Source: Polytrichum commune
Taxonomy: Eukaryota; Streptophyta; Polytrichopsida; Polytrichales; Polytrichaceae
DNA: 64,000 bases
NCBI GenBank assembly: GCA_950295325.1
Contig: OX485804.1
Location: forward strand, 24,120,001 to 24,184,000
Direction: 5' to 3'
Positions 47,871-59,921 of this stretch are shown here, in pieces (within the stretch, counting starts at the first letter, position 1; each line of letters starts with the position of its first letter). The notes under the pieces were generated by a model. It saw nothing but the letters and a program-made list of their open reading frames with translations. It did not search any database and was not told the DNA's origin. The translations under genes and the position numbers were made by a program.

Positions 47871-48930
47871 CCCGGGTACGCAATTCCCGTATTATATGGT
47901 CATGATTATAATCACTTATAATGCGTTTTAGTCCAATATTGAGTGATACAATTTGTTTTAATGTAGGAAACCCTTGTAGCCCTTCTAACAAGGAATCCAA
48001 AAATGTAATTATATATAGGAAATTAATATATTTTGAAGCATATAATTGCATTAAAAACCTAATTATATGATTTTTTAATACATGTATCATAGGTCAAACT
48101 ACCCAACTTTTTGGACTTTTTAATAAAATTTTAACATTGTGAATGACTTATAATTTCAATGGGAGGCAACTATTCGTGGCTTATAATTCTAATTGGAGGC
48201 AAATATTCGTGTGGATTTTTTAAAATTATGTATAGGCAACTTACTGGTCTAACTGTTGGGATAGAAAACTAATGATTTGTGTTAGGATACATTTGAGGTA
48301 TGTATTTTTAAGACTATATACATCATATGGTGCCCTGACTACTCAAGGGTATCATGGGGTATTTCAAAATATCATGGGTTCCCGGTTTAGGGTTAGGGCT
48401 TAGGTTTGCGGCTTCTACATATTCGCTTTGAAGCTTTTGTGTTCGGTTTTGGAGCCTTTGTGTCGTCGCTTTGGAGTGTGCTTGTGCTCATTTGGGAGGG
48501 TCACCCTTGGCTTAAACAAACACATGGATTGTGAGATGAAGCGCAGAGGCTCATGTAGTGGAGGTAGAGATAGGGAGAAGGAATATGTTACACCTGTAAT
48601 TGCCACAACTCCTTCCAAAAGAGGGAGACCTCGAAAGGACCCTCTATCATTTGTGAATACTAATCCGACATCTACATTGAATACCCCTCTTAGACGCTCT
48701 ACAAAGTTAAAAAACTAGGTGTTTCAATTGTTTATATACGTTGGAGTTTTTTTTGGTAATAAATATGCAACCCAACTTTTTTTTCATCTCATTTTATTTA
48801 ATTTGGTCTTCACCCAACTTTTTGATCATTTTAATTTGATATAATTTGATATAATTTTTACAAAAGCCGTCCTCTAAGCCGTTTTTAATACGATGCCCCC
48901 TGCGTATAATATGGGAGTTGCGTACCCGGG
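47871..48930. mobile_element. 1,060-bp TIR element with 8-bp TSD carrying an AT-hook ORF
   Basis: The inverted ends are 27 bases with two internal mismatches, both starting CCCGGGTACGCAA. GCCCATTT occurs directly outside each end (47,863-47,870 and 48,931-48,938), a perfect 8-bp duplication as made by hAT-type transposases. The TIR sequence itself does not start with the usual CA of hAT. The interior is AT-rich except for about 48,370-48,720, which holds the ORF described separately. No transposase domain is present, so it would move only in trans. Confidence 0.8.
48428..48718 (+). CDS. Small AT-hook protein ORF (96 codons)
   Basis: The only sizeable frame inside the 1,060-bp TIR element. 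Near residue 65 it encodes TPSKRGRPRKDP, whose GRP core flanked by basic residues is the AT-hook motif that binds the minor groove of AT-rich DNA. The upstream part is cysteine- and arginine-rich, followed by RDREKEYVTPV; the end is short and basic (RRSTKLKN). A nuclear, DNA-binding role is inferred from the AT-hook only; no other domain is visible. An in-frame internal Met (residue 38, MKRRGSCSG) could also be the start. It may be a captured host-gene fragment or an accessory gene of the element. Confidence 0.5.
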   Translation: MKLLCSVLEPLCRRFGVCLCSFGRVTLGLNKHMDCEMKRRGSCSGGRDREKEYVTPVIATTPSKRGRPRKDPLSFVNTNPTSTLNTPLRRSTKLKN

Positions 48931-49231
48931 GCCCATTTCTACATAATCATCACCACACTCACCGGTGGGTTGCACATACTTTGATGTAATAGCATTTGTG
49001 TTCAATTGAGGGAGTTCTATTCTTTGAAACCGTGTATCTTAGGCTGCTCTATACCGGACCAAGAGTCACAACCATGAAAATCTACGGGCCCTTCAATATC
49101 ATTGCAAGGCCATATTGTGGGAAATAGAACAAAAATTAAGCAACTGATGGACCCCCAAGCTTAAGTGAAGTGAGGTGGATCATTTTGAGGGACTGTAAAC
49201 ATGTTTTGTGGATTATCCAAAATAGTAGGTA

Positions 49232-50164
49232 CAGTAATTTACTAGGTTCGGCAACTTGTTGCCTAATATTTAATTAAAGTTCAAAAAGTAGGTTCAGCAC
49301 CTAAAAATAGTATATTCATATTTTCGGCAATTTTCTCTTTTAATTTTTAAAATTTCGGCTTAAATTCATTTTTATTTTCTATTTAAGCTTATATCTTTTA
49401 CATCTCTCTTGCATTGAATGACAAGTAAGATGTGAGTGAAGAGTTGAGAATGCTCTGTTGCAAGTAGAGTGGAGTTGTGTTCAACAATGCATATGGGATA
49501 TGTAAACTTTGAGGTGAAGCACCTAGTTAGACTTCATTTTTATAACACGCATAACTTTTGCATAAAGTCTTCAAATGACATAAAATTTGTTGGAGGTGAA
49601 AGATTACTTGATTTCTAAACTTTTCTTAAACCAACAAAATTTCAAAAAAGTTGATCTTCTATGCACAAATGAGCTCCGAAAAACTGTTATGAACGCATTT
49701 TAATTTTTTGATCTTTACACGGCTGTAATGTTTTGTCCATATCTTTTGCATAAAGACTTATTTTGACACAAAACTTGTTGGAGGTGGAAGAAGGATTGAT
49801 TTCTCAACTTTTGTTAGTTGGACAAAATTCTATAAAACTTCATCTTCTATGCTCAATTGGACTCCAAAAATTTGTGTACAACACATTTGAAAAGCCTCAC
49901 CAAGAGTCTTGCTACTTCTTAACCCATATTCTTTGTGGACTAATATACGTGAGCTTGATTACAAAAGGAGCACCTTCTCTCCTTCAAAATATACAAATGC
50001 TTCCACTGTAAGTAAACCTCTAGTGAGAAGTAAAAATTTCTTACTTTTTGACAATTTTGAAAAATAATTAATTTTATATTCGGCAAAAAATGCCAATAAT
50101 ATTCCAAATTTTTAGTTATCTATTTTTAGAATTATTTTGTGCCGAACCTGCTATTAAAATACGG
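49232..50164. mobile_element. TA-flanked element (933 bp) with internal duplication
   Basis: Left end CAGTAATTTACTAG then GTTCGGCA; right end, in reverse, CCGTATTTTAATAG then CAGGTTCGGCA. TA lies at 49,230-49,231 and 50,165-50,166, so a Tc1/mariner-like duplication is possible. Inside, about 49,540-49,700 and 49,720-49,880 are diverged direct copies (CTTTTGCATAAAG, TTGTTGGAGGTG, CATCTTCTATGC or near variants). No transposase frame. The terminal match has a 3-base gap, so the ends are less certain than for other elements here. Confidence 0.5.
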
Positions 50165-50166
50165 TA

Positions 50167-51018
50167 GTCTAGGACCTCATTATGGGAATATAATCTTGGA
50201 GGGGTCACTCTCGTACTTTAGAAAACTTCATGAGAACATTTTAAAGTTGCAACCTACAAATTATAACACATGTACTTGTAACAAAGTTGAAATTATATAT
50301 TAAACTCCATGGTATAAATAAATTAAGGTGTTTATAGATTGATCATCTTAGGAAAGTTTTAAAACTAACATACTATAGGGTTCAGTAGGGTGGAGGATAA
50401 AAATAATATACATTATGGCCTCACACTATGGATGAACACCATTGGATGACATCTCATGAATGTCTTTTGATAATTGGGTGTAATGTGTTGAGTTAGATGT
50501 GGGAAGGGCTCCCAATAGGTTTGCATATTTTATTTAGCTTTGTGAGTTCCAGAAAGGTTTGCAAGAGCTCTTGGAAGTTTTTAATGATTATGCGAACTCC
50601 AAGCATCTTGCAAACTTGGCAAATGTTGATGGTTGATTGTTGAAGGTTGGACAATAGGTGCATGTGCATAGTTGCGCTCCTCAAGTTTGTCCATCCCAAG
50701 CTTCATCTTTCATGCTTTCAATTCTTTGCTTGCTTGGTATATTGGTAGGGTTTTGAATTCTTGTTGTGATTTCTCATAGTTTTTTTGGAGCACTGTCTAC
50801 ATAGAGGAAGGGGGCGACGTCAACATGAAGCGTTTGTACAAGTGATAGCAACTATGACTCGAGGCACTTGGTTCTAGTGAGGTTCTTGGTCACAAACTAG
50901 GTTTGTAATGTCTTTGAAGTTGAAAGTGTTGTCCCTTCATGATGCCTATGCTAGTCCAAAACTTATTGGATATTGCGAATGTGCTAAAGAGCGACACATA
51001 TGCACAACGCAAACCACT
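50167..51018. other. Gene-free stretch
   Basis: No recognisable gene or repeat. Confidence 0.35.
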
Positions 51019-52026
51019 ACTTGAAGTAATCATATTGTAGTTAAGCATTTTCAATTCTTTGATATTGAGAGTAAATGCAAGAATAATTGCAAGCTTGAGG
51101 GGCTCCAAAGACTTTCTTCATATGCATGTGATCTACCATTAGTTGATCCGAACCTTGAATTCACAAAATGCATGCGTATGGTTGACCTAGATTTTGTTTC
51201 CAACTCCCAACAAACTCTAGATTGCATTGGAGAGAAGGCCGAAATCCAAAATCTTACCCCTCTTGATGACTTTGACCAAGCATTGCCTCCACCTATTGGT
51301 TCTAGAGTTAGTGGTAAGAGCATGACCATGTGGCATCTGACCTAAAGTCCACATTGGTGAGTGCTGAGGTTATGGTTGGATACTTGTTGGCCAAAGAGAA
51401 AATTAAGTTATGAAACTAATAACCCTGGAGGGTCACCAATGGCACTTGAGATCTTTGGACCACAATTCTATGGGTGTAGTGAGGGTGTATTGTGTGGAGT
51501 GTTGTAAAGAGTTTGGATCCATCACCAAGACCATTTCAAGAACACAATCCACAACCTCTTGGCCAATTTCAAACAATATCACCTCATGTCTAACATACAT
51601 ATTCAAAGTTGGTGTGAAGAAAAGGAGTTGAGTTTAGTGATCATCCCCAATCAAAAGCCTCTAAAGGGTAGTCTATTGTCTTGACAACAATTGACCATTA
51701 AGCACTCATGGTTGAAGGCATATAGATACTAAGTGCAGTGAATGAAACTATTGCCAATGAGGAAAAAACCATTTGATCTGGTTGGGGATCTTGTATTGAA
51801 GGAAGTCCAGTCATGTTGGGGACCAAGAAAACAATCAAGGGGCATTGTGGGTGACATCAAGTGCGTAATATGTGAACAACCAATATCTGCAAAAGGTGAC
51901 TTAGTTAAAGAAGAGAACACGATATTCAATATTTTGAGAGAGTGGGATCCTCTCAAAATAATATTGGCCATTTGGACACCTAAAAGTCATGTTAGGTTGA
52001 TAAATACTAGATTAAACTTCAGACGT
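51019..52026 (+). other. Possible decayed coding region, unidentified
   Basis: The plus frame is open for about 105 codons to TAA at about 51,342, encoding LVDPNLEFTKCMRMVDLDFV and ALPPPIGSRVSGKS. Nearby frames at about 51,410-51,500 (GSPMALEIFGPQFYG) and 51,742-52,056 (a CVICEQ motif) also look protein-like but are broken by stops. This resembles an old transposon or processed-gene remnant. I recognise no family. The last frame runs into the foldback structure at 52,027. Confidence 0.3.
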
Positions 52027-52349
52027 GTAGTTTCCATTAAAATGAGAGTATGTTAAGCTGGGAAATCGACTCATTTAGGTTGAGTCGACTTAAATGAGGA
52101 CAATATTTTGTCAGTTTAGGTTGAGTCGACCTAAATGAGGACATTATGTTCTCAATTTAAGTTGAGTCGACCTAAATGAGGACAATTATGTTAGTCAATT
52201 TAAGTTGAGTCGACCTAAATGAGGACAATATGTTTGTCAATTTAGGTTGAGTCGGCCTAAATGAGGACAATATGTTGTCAATTTAGGTTGAGTCGACCTA
52301 AATGAGTCGATTTCCCAGCTTAACATACTCTCATTTTAATGGAAACTAC
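52027..52349. repeat. Foldback element with six palindromic units
   Basis: The ends are inverted copies of about 55 bases (GTAGTTTCCATTAAAATGAG then a block ending GGGAAATCGACTCATTTAGG), nearly perfect. Between them are six units of 41-45 bases, each built on the near-palindrome TTTAGGTTGAGTCGACCTAAA followed by TGAGGACAATATG. Most units contain GTCGAC. No flanking duplication is identified. Confidence 0.85.
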
Positions 52350-53217
52350 GGCGGAATTTACGGCGGAAAATCAAATGTTATTTTTTTTATTTGTACTCTA
52401 CAACTTTCCAGTGGTTTTCATTTCATTCTTGGATTAATAGTTTGCTTTATGTACTCTCAATTCACTGGAAAACTCTCATTTTAATGAATATTGTGTTAGA
52501 GTTGTCATTTATCAAAGCGACTTAATTTTGCAACTATTATTTGAGCCATAAGTTGAGTTGCGTGTCATTGAGTTGAAGGTTCTTTGGGATGCCCGATGTG
52601 ATTCTTAGTATGATGTGGAGGTGAGCTACAAAATTGGTTGTTTGAGGAAATGCAAGAGTACAAACCTCCAATTGCTTGTTGAATTGTTTTGAGTAGGATT
52701 CTAGGTAGGGTTGTGGCAAAGTTTTTGGTAGATTGTATAGTTTAGAGCATTGGGGTTAGAATTAGGCTTTGGACATTTTATTTTAAGCACACGAAGCTAG
52801 ATGTTGTGTATTAAGTGATTTTAACCACTTGAACTTGAAACAAGGAGGAAAATTGCTCCATATTTCAATGTATAAACCCTAAACAAACTTTGTGATTGAT
52901 GTTGGTTGGTTGTGTTCTAATGCTACATGTATGTATGCAGTTGTGTTTCAAACCCAAATTATTTTATCACCATTTTCATGTGTGTATGGTTTGAATGAAC
53001 ATAGTGCATATTAAAAAGCTAAAATGTGTGCATGTTTTGTTGATGTGCTTGTATGTGTAAGTGTTCAATTTACACAATATCAATAGAAACTATAATTTAT
53101 AACTACTATATGCCCATGTAAAAGAAGAATGAATGCCAAGTGAACCTATCCATAGGGTCCTTAGAAATAATGAATCTTAGAAAATTAGATAATAGTAAAG
53201 TCCACAAGATCTACTTA
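52350..53217. other. Gene-free stretch
   Basis: A CTCTCATTTTAATG phrase from the foldback ends recurs at about 52,468; otherwise nothing recognised. Confidence 0.35.
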
Positions 53218-53368
53218 ACATTATTCAAATCCATAACAATGTTTTGTGGGACTAACAATATTCTATGGAATATTCATGGATATTCCCCACATTCAATCTG
53301 AATGGGGGGAATATTTTGTGGAATATTGTTAGTCCCACAAAACATTGTTATGGATCTAAATAATGTTA
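53218..53368. mobile_element. Short hairpin MITE (~150 bp)
   Basis: Arms of about 48 bases are inverted and almost identical, starting ACATTATT and including ATAACAATGTTTTGTGGGAC and TAACAATATT. TA flanks both ends, compatible with a Stowaway-like duplication. About two thirds of the element is stem. Confidence 0.65.
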
Positions 53369-53430
53369 CATACCTTCCCCAATAACACCTTGTCTCCCCA
53401 CGTGTTGCCATTAAACACAGGGGAGTGACA

Positions 53431-53450
53431 CCCTCCCCCCCCCCCCCCCC
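53431..53450. repeat. Poly-C tract
   Basis: An uninterrupted run of about 18 C read directly; such runs are also sites of assembly length error. Confidence 0.85.
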
Positions 53451-54139
53451 GGAGGATATAATATTTCTAGGAGGCAATGGCAATTTTGTTGCTTGACATG
53501 GCCCCTAGTTTTGTGTTAAACCTGCCTCATTTTGATGGGGCTAATGCAATATCTAATAAATCATGAAACACAATTCATATGGTGCCATGTAGGATGCCAT
53601 TTAGATTTTTCATCCATTTCAGACCCTCATGGTCTAGTGTAAAATGAATTTGCATTGTCTGTGGCTTCTCAATCAATCACAAAATTTGTATACCATGCAT
53701 CAAGAGCCCTTTTGTGGCCTTGGGAGGGCCTTCATTTCCCATGCAAAATTCTTCCTAAAAGTTGGTTGAAAGGTTGTTTGGTCTATAGGGTCCAAGGATT
53801 GCAAACCTTTGATTGGCCATCGTGGGCCCAAATGAGGCTTCCAATATACTGCCTAAAAACTCTTACAAATTTGTTCCAAAAACTATGAACACATGCTTCC
53901 TAATTCAATGAAATGAATGCACACAAAGCCCTGGAAGTTTGTCACCTTCGTTTTTAGAGAAGGGCGTGAGAATGGACAGTAATGGAAGGAGAAGAACAAT
54001 CAAGAACAAGGGTGAGACAATCCTCCCCAGGAGTTAATGTCTACTGGTAACCATTTATGGATATGCTAGAAATTTGTAATAAAGAACTATATTTACTATT
54101 GTTGCATATGTAGTTTGAGGTATTTATATTTGAATGGTT
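53451..54139. other. Gene-free stretch
   Basis: No recognisable gene or repeat. Confidence 0.35.
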
Positions 54140-54720
54140 TAAGATACACCAATTATTCCAATTATTGCATGTTACTATTTGGAGTTACACAATGCAGTAA
54201 CGTTTTACTTAGGATTTCATTTTTTACTAATGAAAGTTCAAGTTGTGGCTCAAACAGTATAAAACACAAATGACTTTGCCTAGAAAAACTAATTAAGTGG
54301 TTAAATAGTTCATATACTATTTTATGTCGTTGTGGTAACTTCTTTAATGACACTCCTTACGAATAAGTATACAAGTATTGTCATCCCATGTTACAAGTAT
54401 GTACTGAAATACCTACCAAATTCGGTATAATCTACAAATCATAATAATTATGTAATGAAATGTATGTCATGGATGATTGAAATCTGGATGAAAAATCTCT
54501 TAGTAGGTGATATTTCTTTGCAACATTGTAAATGTATAATGCCTTAATGTTTTTACGAGGATGACTAATAATGTTAGGTTAACATTTGGTGTAAGTGACA
54601 CTACAAGGACGGTTTACAATTAGTATAGAGCAAGACGTTGGAAATCTCCCAAAATTTCGAATATGGTGTTACAAATAGAATTGGTGACACCATATACAAT
54701 GTTTAGTGTGTGCTTCAAGT
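54140..54720 (+). repeat. MITE-like end plus R3 repeat, copy b
   Basis: 54,140-54,275 resembles one end and interior of the 9,142 element (CAATTATTGCATGTTACTAT, TTTGGAGTTACACAATGC). 54,345-54,720 is R3 (TTGTCATCCCATGTTACAAG, GTCATGGATGATTGA, AATAATGTTAGGTTAACA, GTGACACTACAAGGACGG). The same two modules occur at 36,640-37,345 in the opposite order. Confidence 0.6.
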
Positions 54721-54843
54721 GTTGTTATTTGTACTTGCCATGTACCGTATATGGAGGTGATGTTATATTAAATGATCATTGACTACTATTTGATTGCTAT
54801 TGTTTGACTTTCAATAATAGTGGATTGCAAAAAAAATTAAGAT

Positions 54844-54864
54844 AGATAGATAGATAGATACGGG
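54844..54864. repeat. (GATA)n microsatellite
   Basis: Five GATA-type tetramers in a row. Confidence 0.85.
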
Positions 54865-55469
54865 TTTCTTTGCTTTACCCCAATTGACTTTAATTGGCTG
54901 CTATATTAGATTGCTCATAGCAATCAATTTCTTTTGTATTGTTTTATCAAAGGTTCACAGAGGGCCCCACTACTTGTCCCGGTTGCACACAAGACAAAGG
55001 TGGGAGGGTAGGTCACAAGAAGGAGGTACTAATTAGGTAGAGGGTGCTAAAGCCAACACCCCACCCCAAAGCAACATCCATTAATGCCTCCCAATTACAA
55101 AACTCTCTATAACATGGAACCATTCCCCATAGCGAAGGAGTACCCGGGCTCATGAAGTGATGGGTTTATGTGTCATAAGTGGCACTATTGCATACCGGCC
55201 TCCAATACCTTCATATTAGTACCCGAACACATTACCAATGTTTAGAGTGTGTCATATACACTTTTCCTCCTCACTTTAACACTCAAAACTAGAACATGTG
55301 TCATGACACTATTTAACTGGCATGATCAAAATTCAGTCTAGCATGATCAAAATTCAATCCCAACCTGATTCAAATTCCAGTACCCTATAGATTGCCAATG
55401 GGATCCTGATCAATGATAGGTGCCTTTACTGTAATGTTATGTGCTCAATGTCCAAGAAGATGTTTGGGC
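54865..55469. other. Gene-free stretch
   Basis: A 20-base phrase (CATGATCAAAATTCA) is duplicated in tandem at about 55,321-55,356. No gene. Confidence 0.4.
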
Positions 55470-55652
55470 ATCATTGATCAAAATCCTAGTGTTTTCAAAT
55501 CCAATTCATTACATGTTGACATGTTTTGGTTTTTCTTCAGTAATTTGAGGTTTATTCCATAGATTCCTCTTAAATAATCGGTGATTTTCCTGAAGTCTAG
55601 AACTTCAATTGGTTATTCCTCAAACTCAACTGGTTCATCTGTAAGTAGTCAG
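55470..55652 (+). repeat. R1 dispersed repeat, copy d
   Basis: Landmarks GTGTTTTCAAATCCAA, TTTTTCTTCAGTAATTTGAG, TGAAGTCTAGAACTTCAATT, CTGGTTCATCTGTAAGTAG. Confidence 0.7.
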
Positions 55653-58600
55653 TTCTTCTCATTCATTGTATGTGCTTACCACCATGTCAACCCTGAAAGA
55701 AATTAGATAGAAAAATAAAAAATAAAAAGAAACCCTAATTAACTGGTAAAATTGTGAATTTTTGTAGTGTCTTGGGGAAGGAGGCATTATGTGCGACCCA
55801 AAAGTTGAGTTCAAGCAACAAAGTCCGAATTTAGTCACCAAATATGGTCAATGGGCCCCTGTAGACTGCTATACCCTACTCTGACCATATGTCGCCTACG
55901 TTTTCTAAACACTTTCAAAAAGACAAACACATTGCAAAATTTATGAAATTAAATCCCTAAAAGTTGAGGTGGTTGTTTTTGTCTTGACAATCATCACCAT
56001 TGTTTGATAATATCAACATACACGTTTACGTTTAAGTATGTTATGATTTTGAGCACAAAGATGGTTGAAAATTTTCATGAAAATTTTTAACTTGACAAAA
56101 ATGTCATCTGTAGAGTCAAATCCATCATAAGAGGTGCCAATTTCCTTCAATAAACTGCTGAATTGGATTTAATTGCTTTAGGTGACTTTGGGAAGATTTT
56201 CCTCTGACCGGAAGTGGTTAATTGTACACCTTTGGAGTGCTTTACCCCCGGTGCATGTAGGCTGGCTTTAGGTTTTAAAGCTTTAGTCACATCAACCGAC
56301 CTTGAAATGAAGTGTGAGATGTGAGGTCTTGTCCTTGACTCACTTATTGGAGTATGGACTAATTTTATGGCCATTATTTGAGCACCAACAATAAGTTACA
56401 TGTCATGGTCATTGGCCCAGTCTGCCAATGCATGAACTTGGGAAATATCTGCACTAGAATCTCATAACCGACAAAGAATAGTGTGGCCATGGAAATTCCC
56501 AGTGAATAGCATTTTTAGAATTGCAATTGCTGCAAATTTAGTGGTGAAAACTTGAAAGGGGCGAAAAGCTTTTCATGGCCTTGGGCCTTGGCCTTTCGAG
56601 TAGGTTCCTTACCAAATCGAGAACTCTATAATGCCAATCCATGGTAAACTTAGTTGCTATTCCACAGGCTACATAATCCTTTAGGTTGATACCGGTGACA
56701 GAATAATTGTGAACGCTCCTTTCTTGTACAAAATATGTTAAAGGTAAACGGACCTAATTTGGTTAAATTTCATAATACACATCTAACATCTGATATGGAT
56801 TGCAATTTAGTGGATGCCAAGGACCAAATAGTCAATTTTAGCCACATACCCATGGCTAAAGACCGTAATGCCATGGACAACAAACACAATGTAATGTCCA
56901 AGACTTATGTGACCAACTACAAAAAATGAGTAAGACATATCTATGTTTTACTCATTTCAAAACATCTTTCAATCATGACACATCTTTCAATCTTTCAAAA
57001 CTGAGTTTATTTCATGATTATGGAATATGTCAATCATATTTTGTCACAACGCATTTATTATATTGTCACAATGACATGCACTTGAATCACTAACCATTTT
57101 AGACCCATCTATCTCATGAGAGCAACCTCTATTGATGTGTGCCACCTAGCATGAATTGGGAGGGTGTAATTATGAGGTGCCATGATTGAATAGAAAAGAG
57201 CACCAACTCTCATTAAAGTATCACTAGCAATAAGAAAATAAGGCTTTTGTTAGTCATCTAATTGATACTAGTATGCATGTACTCAACATAATCAGTTGTG
57301 TTTTATCTTCAAGTTGTAGATTTAGGTGAGTTTGACCCTGAAGAAGGTTTTGATTTATCTATAAATAACAATTCCCGTGCTCTACATAGTGTTCAAAGTT
57401 TTCACCTTCGAACTTGTTGGTAGATGTTGTGAATGTTTGCTCAATCTAAGCCAATCTAGAATAGATACTAGGTGCTCTATGAGCTAGGTTGCGGTGGAAA
57501 GTCTTGAATATCTTAGTCTATTCAAAAGATTACATTGATATATGCAATTAGGTTGCCCCACAGTAATATATCGTCATTCCACACTATTTCTAATACTTTT
57601 TACCTTGGTAACAAAATACATGAATATTGTATTATTAGGGTTTCCATACGGATTGATAAACAAAGTTATAAGTTTTTGTGATCTAATTTTGACCCAACAT
57701 ATCTACATGGGTAAAGAGGTAACCTATCACAAACGCAACCTAATTGCACATATTGGTGTATGAAGCTTCTAGAAAGTTCAAGATACTTTAGTTATGCCAT
57801 AAGACTAGAAATGTATGCATGTCTCCAATTCTCCCTTATCATATTTGGACTCTTGAAACAATTTAAGCGGACCATCTCATACTTTTGGTAAAGATGACCT
57901 TTGGTCACATCAAAATGGTACAAAGCGTTTTGGACGGTGGGGGGTTGTTGGATGTCCAACTCATCCAACCAAACAAAGGTAAGCAAGTTTGCTTTTCAAG
58001 TGTGCATGATGATAAAGTTTTTGGCACTCTAAACACACCTATACAACAACACACTTCGTTAGGAACACTATTATGGTAAAGTAAGTTTTCACTTGAAATG
58101 ACCACTTACTTTCAATTCGGTTCAGGATCTACTTCCCACTAACTTACTACTTCCTATAACATTGATGATGCACAAACTTTGTAGTGACTTTGGCTCAAAG
58201 GCATTGGAGGGTTCCACAGTTTGATAATCCTATTTTGATCCTTGTCTAATCTATGATAACTTATCACAACACAAAGGCATACCATTTTTATGTTTGTTTT
58301 TCCATGCTTTGGCCCACCCAAAATCATCATGAAACTAAAAAGAAGAAGTAATATTTTGATATGGTGGTCTTGGGCCTTAGTAGGACAAAAAAATCACAAT
58401 CAAGTGCGAAGAATTATCAAGGGTGTTGATGAATTTTTTTTTATTGCAACTAAACCTATTTGATCAGACACATTTCAATAAAGAGTGCATTTTACAACCT
58501 AGCTTATCAACATCACAAAATTGGAACAAATTTTGTGACCCTTTAACATCACCTTTGTTGTTAAAGAGGTATTACCATATAAACACAGTTAATTACATCA

Positions 58601-59112
58601 TACAATGTAACATGCATACACAATGTCTACTATTTTAGGCCCCCAAACCATATATCATGTACTGAATGTATAATATATCAACAGTCTCTGGTTTCTTGAT
58701 CAATCACATGACTTATTTCTCACTCAAGCTCTTATGTAAAGTGGCCCTAAGGAAAGCTCTAAACCATGAATGCATAAAAATTGATTGAATTTTTGTAAGA
58801 ATGGGTGAAGACTGGTAGGCATTGTGTACATAGGTCAGATGTTGAGCCCCTTAGAACTGGAGCCATGAAGTTAGCAGACGCAGCTCAGAGCTGGGACTGG
58901 GACCGGGACCGGCGTTTGTTGGAAGAAATGAAAGGGCAAACACGGCCCCTTGCCACAGCCGTGAGCCCGTGAGCTGGTCGGCTGCCATGAGAATGACTAA
59001 ACGCAAGGCCCTTATGGAGGGCCAGGCCGAATAATAACAATTGATGGGACTCTTGCTTAGCCGGTGGTGAGAGAGAAGGCTGTCAGTCTGGGGTGGTTGG
59101 ACATGTAGTGCT
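55653..59112. other. Gene-free stretch
   Basis: 3.5 kb with no supported gene. 58,880-59,000 is locally GC-rich, and the 115-codon minus frame at 58,851-59,198 lies partly over it without a recognisable domain. Confidence 0.35.
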
Positions 59113-59245
59113 CTCAAAGAGCAACAAATAATGTTAGGTTTACGTGTAGTGTTGGTGACATTACGCAGGTGGTTTACAATTAGTATTGAGCAAGACAACT
59201 AGAATCGGTGACACTATTTAGCACAATATTTGGTGCACTATTGAC
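59113..59245 (+). repeat. R3 dispersed repeat, copy c (3' part)
   Basis: Shares AATAATGTTAGGTTTAC, TGTTGGTGACA, GGTTTACAATTAGTAT, GAGCAAGAC and GGTGACACTATT with the 54,345 copy. Confidence 0.65.
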
Positions 59246-59921
59246 CCGGTTTTCTACCGAGAGGTGGTGAAGATGAAGTATGTGGGCCTTGTGTGGTCAC
59301 TCTTCTTAATTCAATGCCTTTACTTGAGTGGTACATGCCAAGGCTTTTTGTCCAAGAATGGGCATCACAAAAGTTGTGTGTTACGATAAGATTGGAGTTG
59401 GCTTATGTGATCACTTAAACCAAATATTGAGGTGATCTTTAGTTTGAACTATTATAAGGTTTGCATCTAAACTTTGGTTTCAAAACATTAAATGGTACTT
59501 TGTGTGATTCACAATTGTCAAATTGGGATTTATAATATTTTCTAATTCGATCTAATGATCAAAATTGTTGGACCATGGAGTTGGAAGTGCCCATGGTAGA
59601 GTCACTTAAGTTCAATACTCTAAAATTGTTCGATCCTGTGATTTTTGTGGGCACTTCCAAATCCATGAACATTTATGGCCACTAGATCAGCCTTGGGATT
59701 GTTCATCCATGGAGAAGTTGTGAATCACAAAGAGTTTCATTTCATGTTTTAGATTCGAGATAGAGGGGCTAAAGTTAGAAACCCGATAGTGAGGCCCTCA
59801 AATGATCACATAGGCCCTCCCAATTATGTTCACTATTGAACCTAGCATATTGTCTTGATAGAGATAAGCAACCATGGTTCCATTACCTAAGGTTTAGAGC
59901 ATAATACACCTGTAAGTAAGT
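59246..59921. other. Gene-free stretch
   Basis: No recognisable gene or repeat. Confidence 0.35.

Noticed and set aside
48370-48400. TTTAGGG-like telomeric phrase
   Set aside because: Only one or two imperfect units (TTTAGGGTTAGGGC); not an interstitial telomere array.
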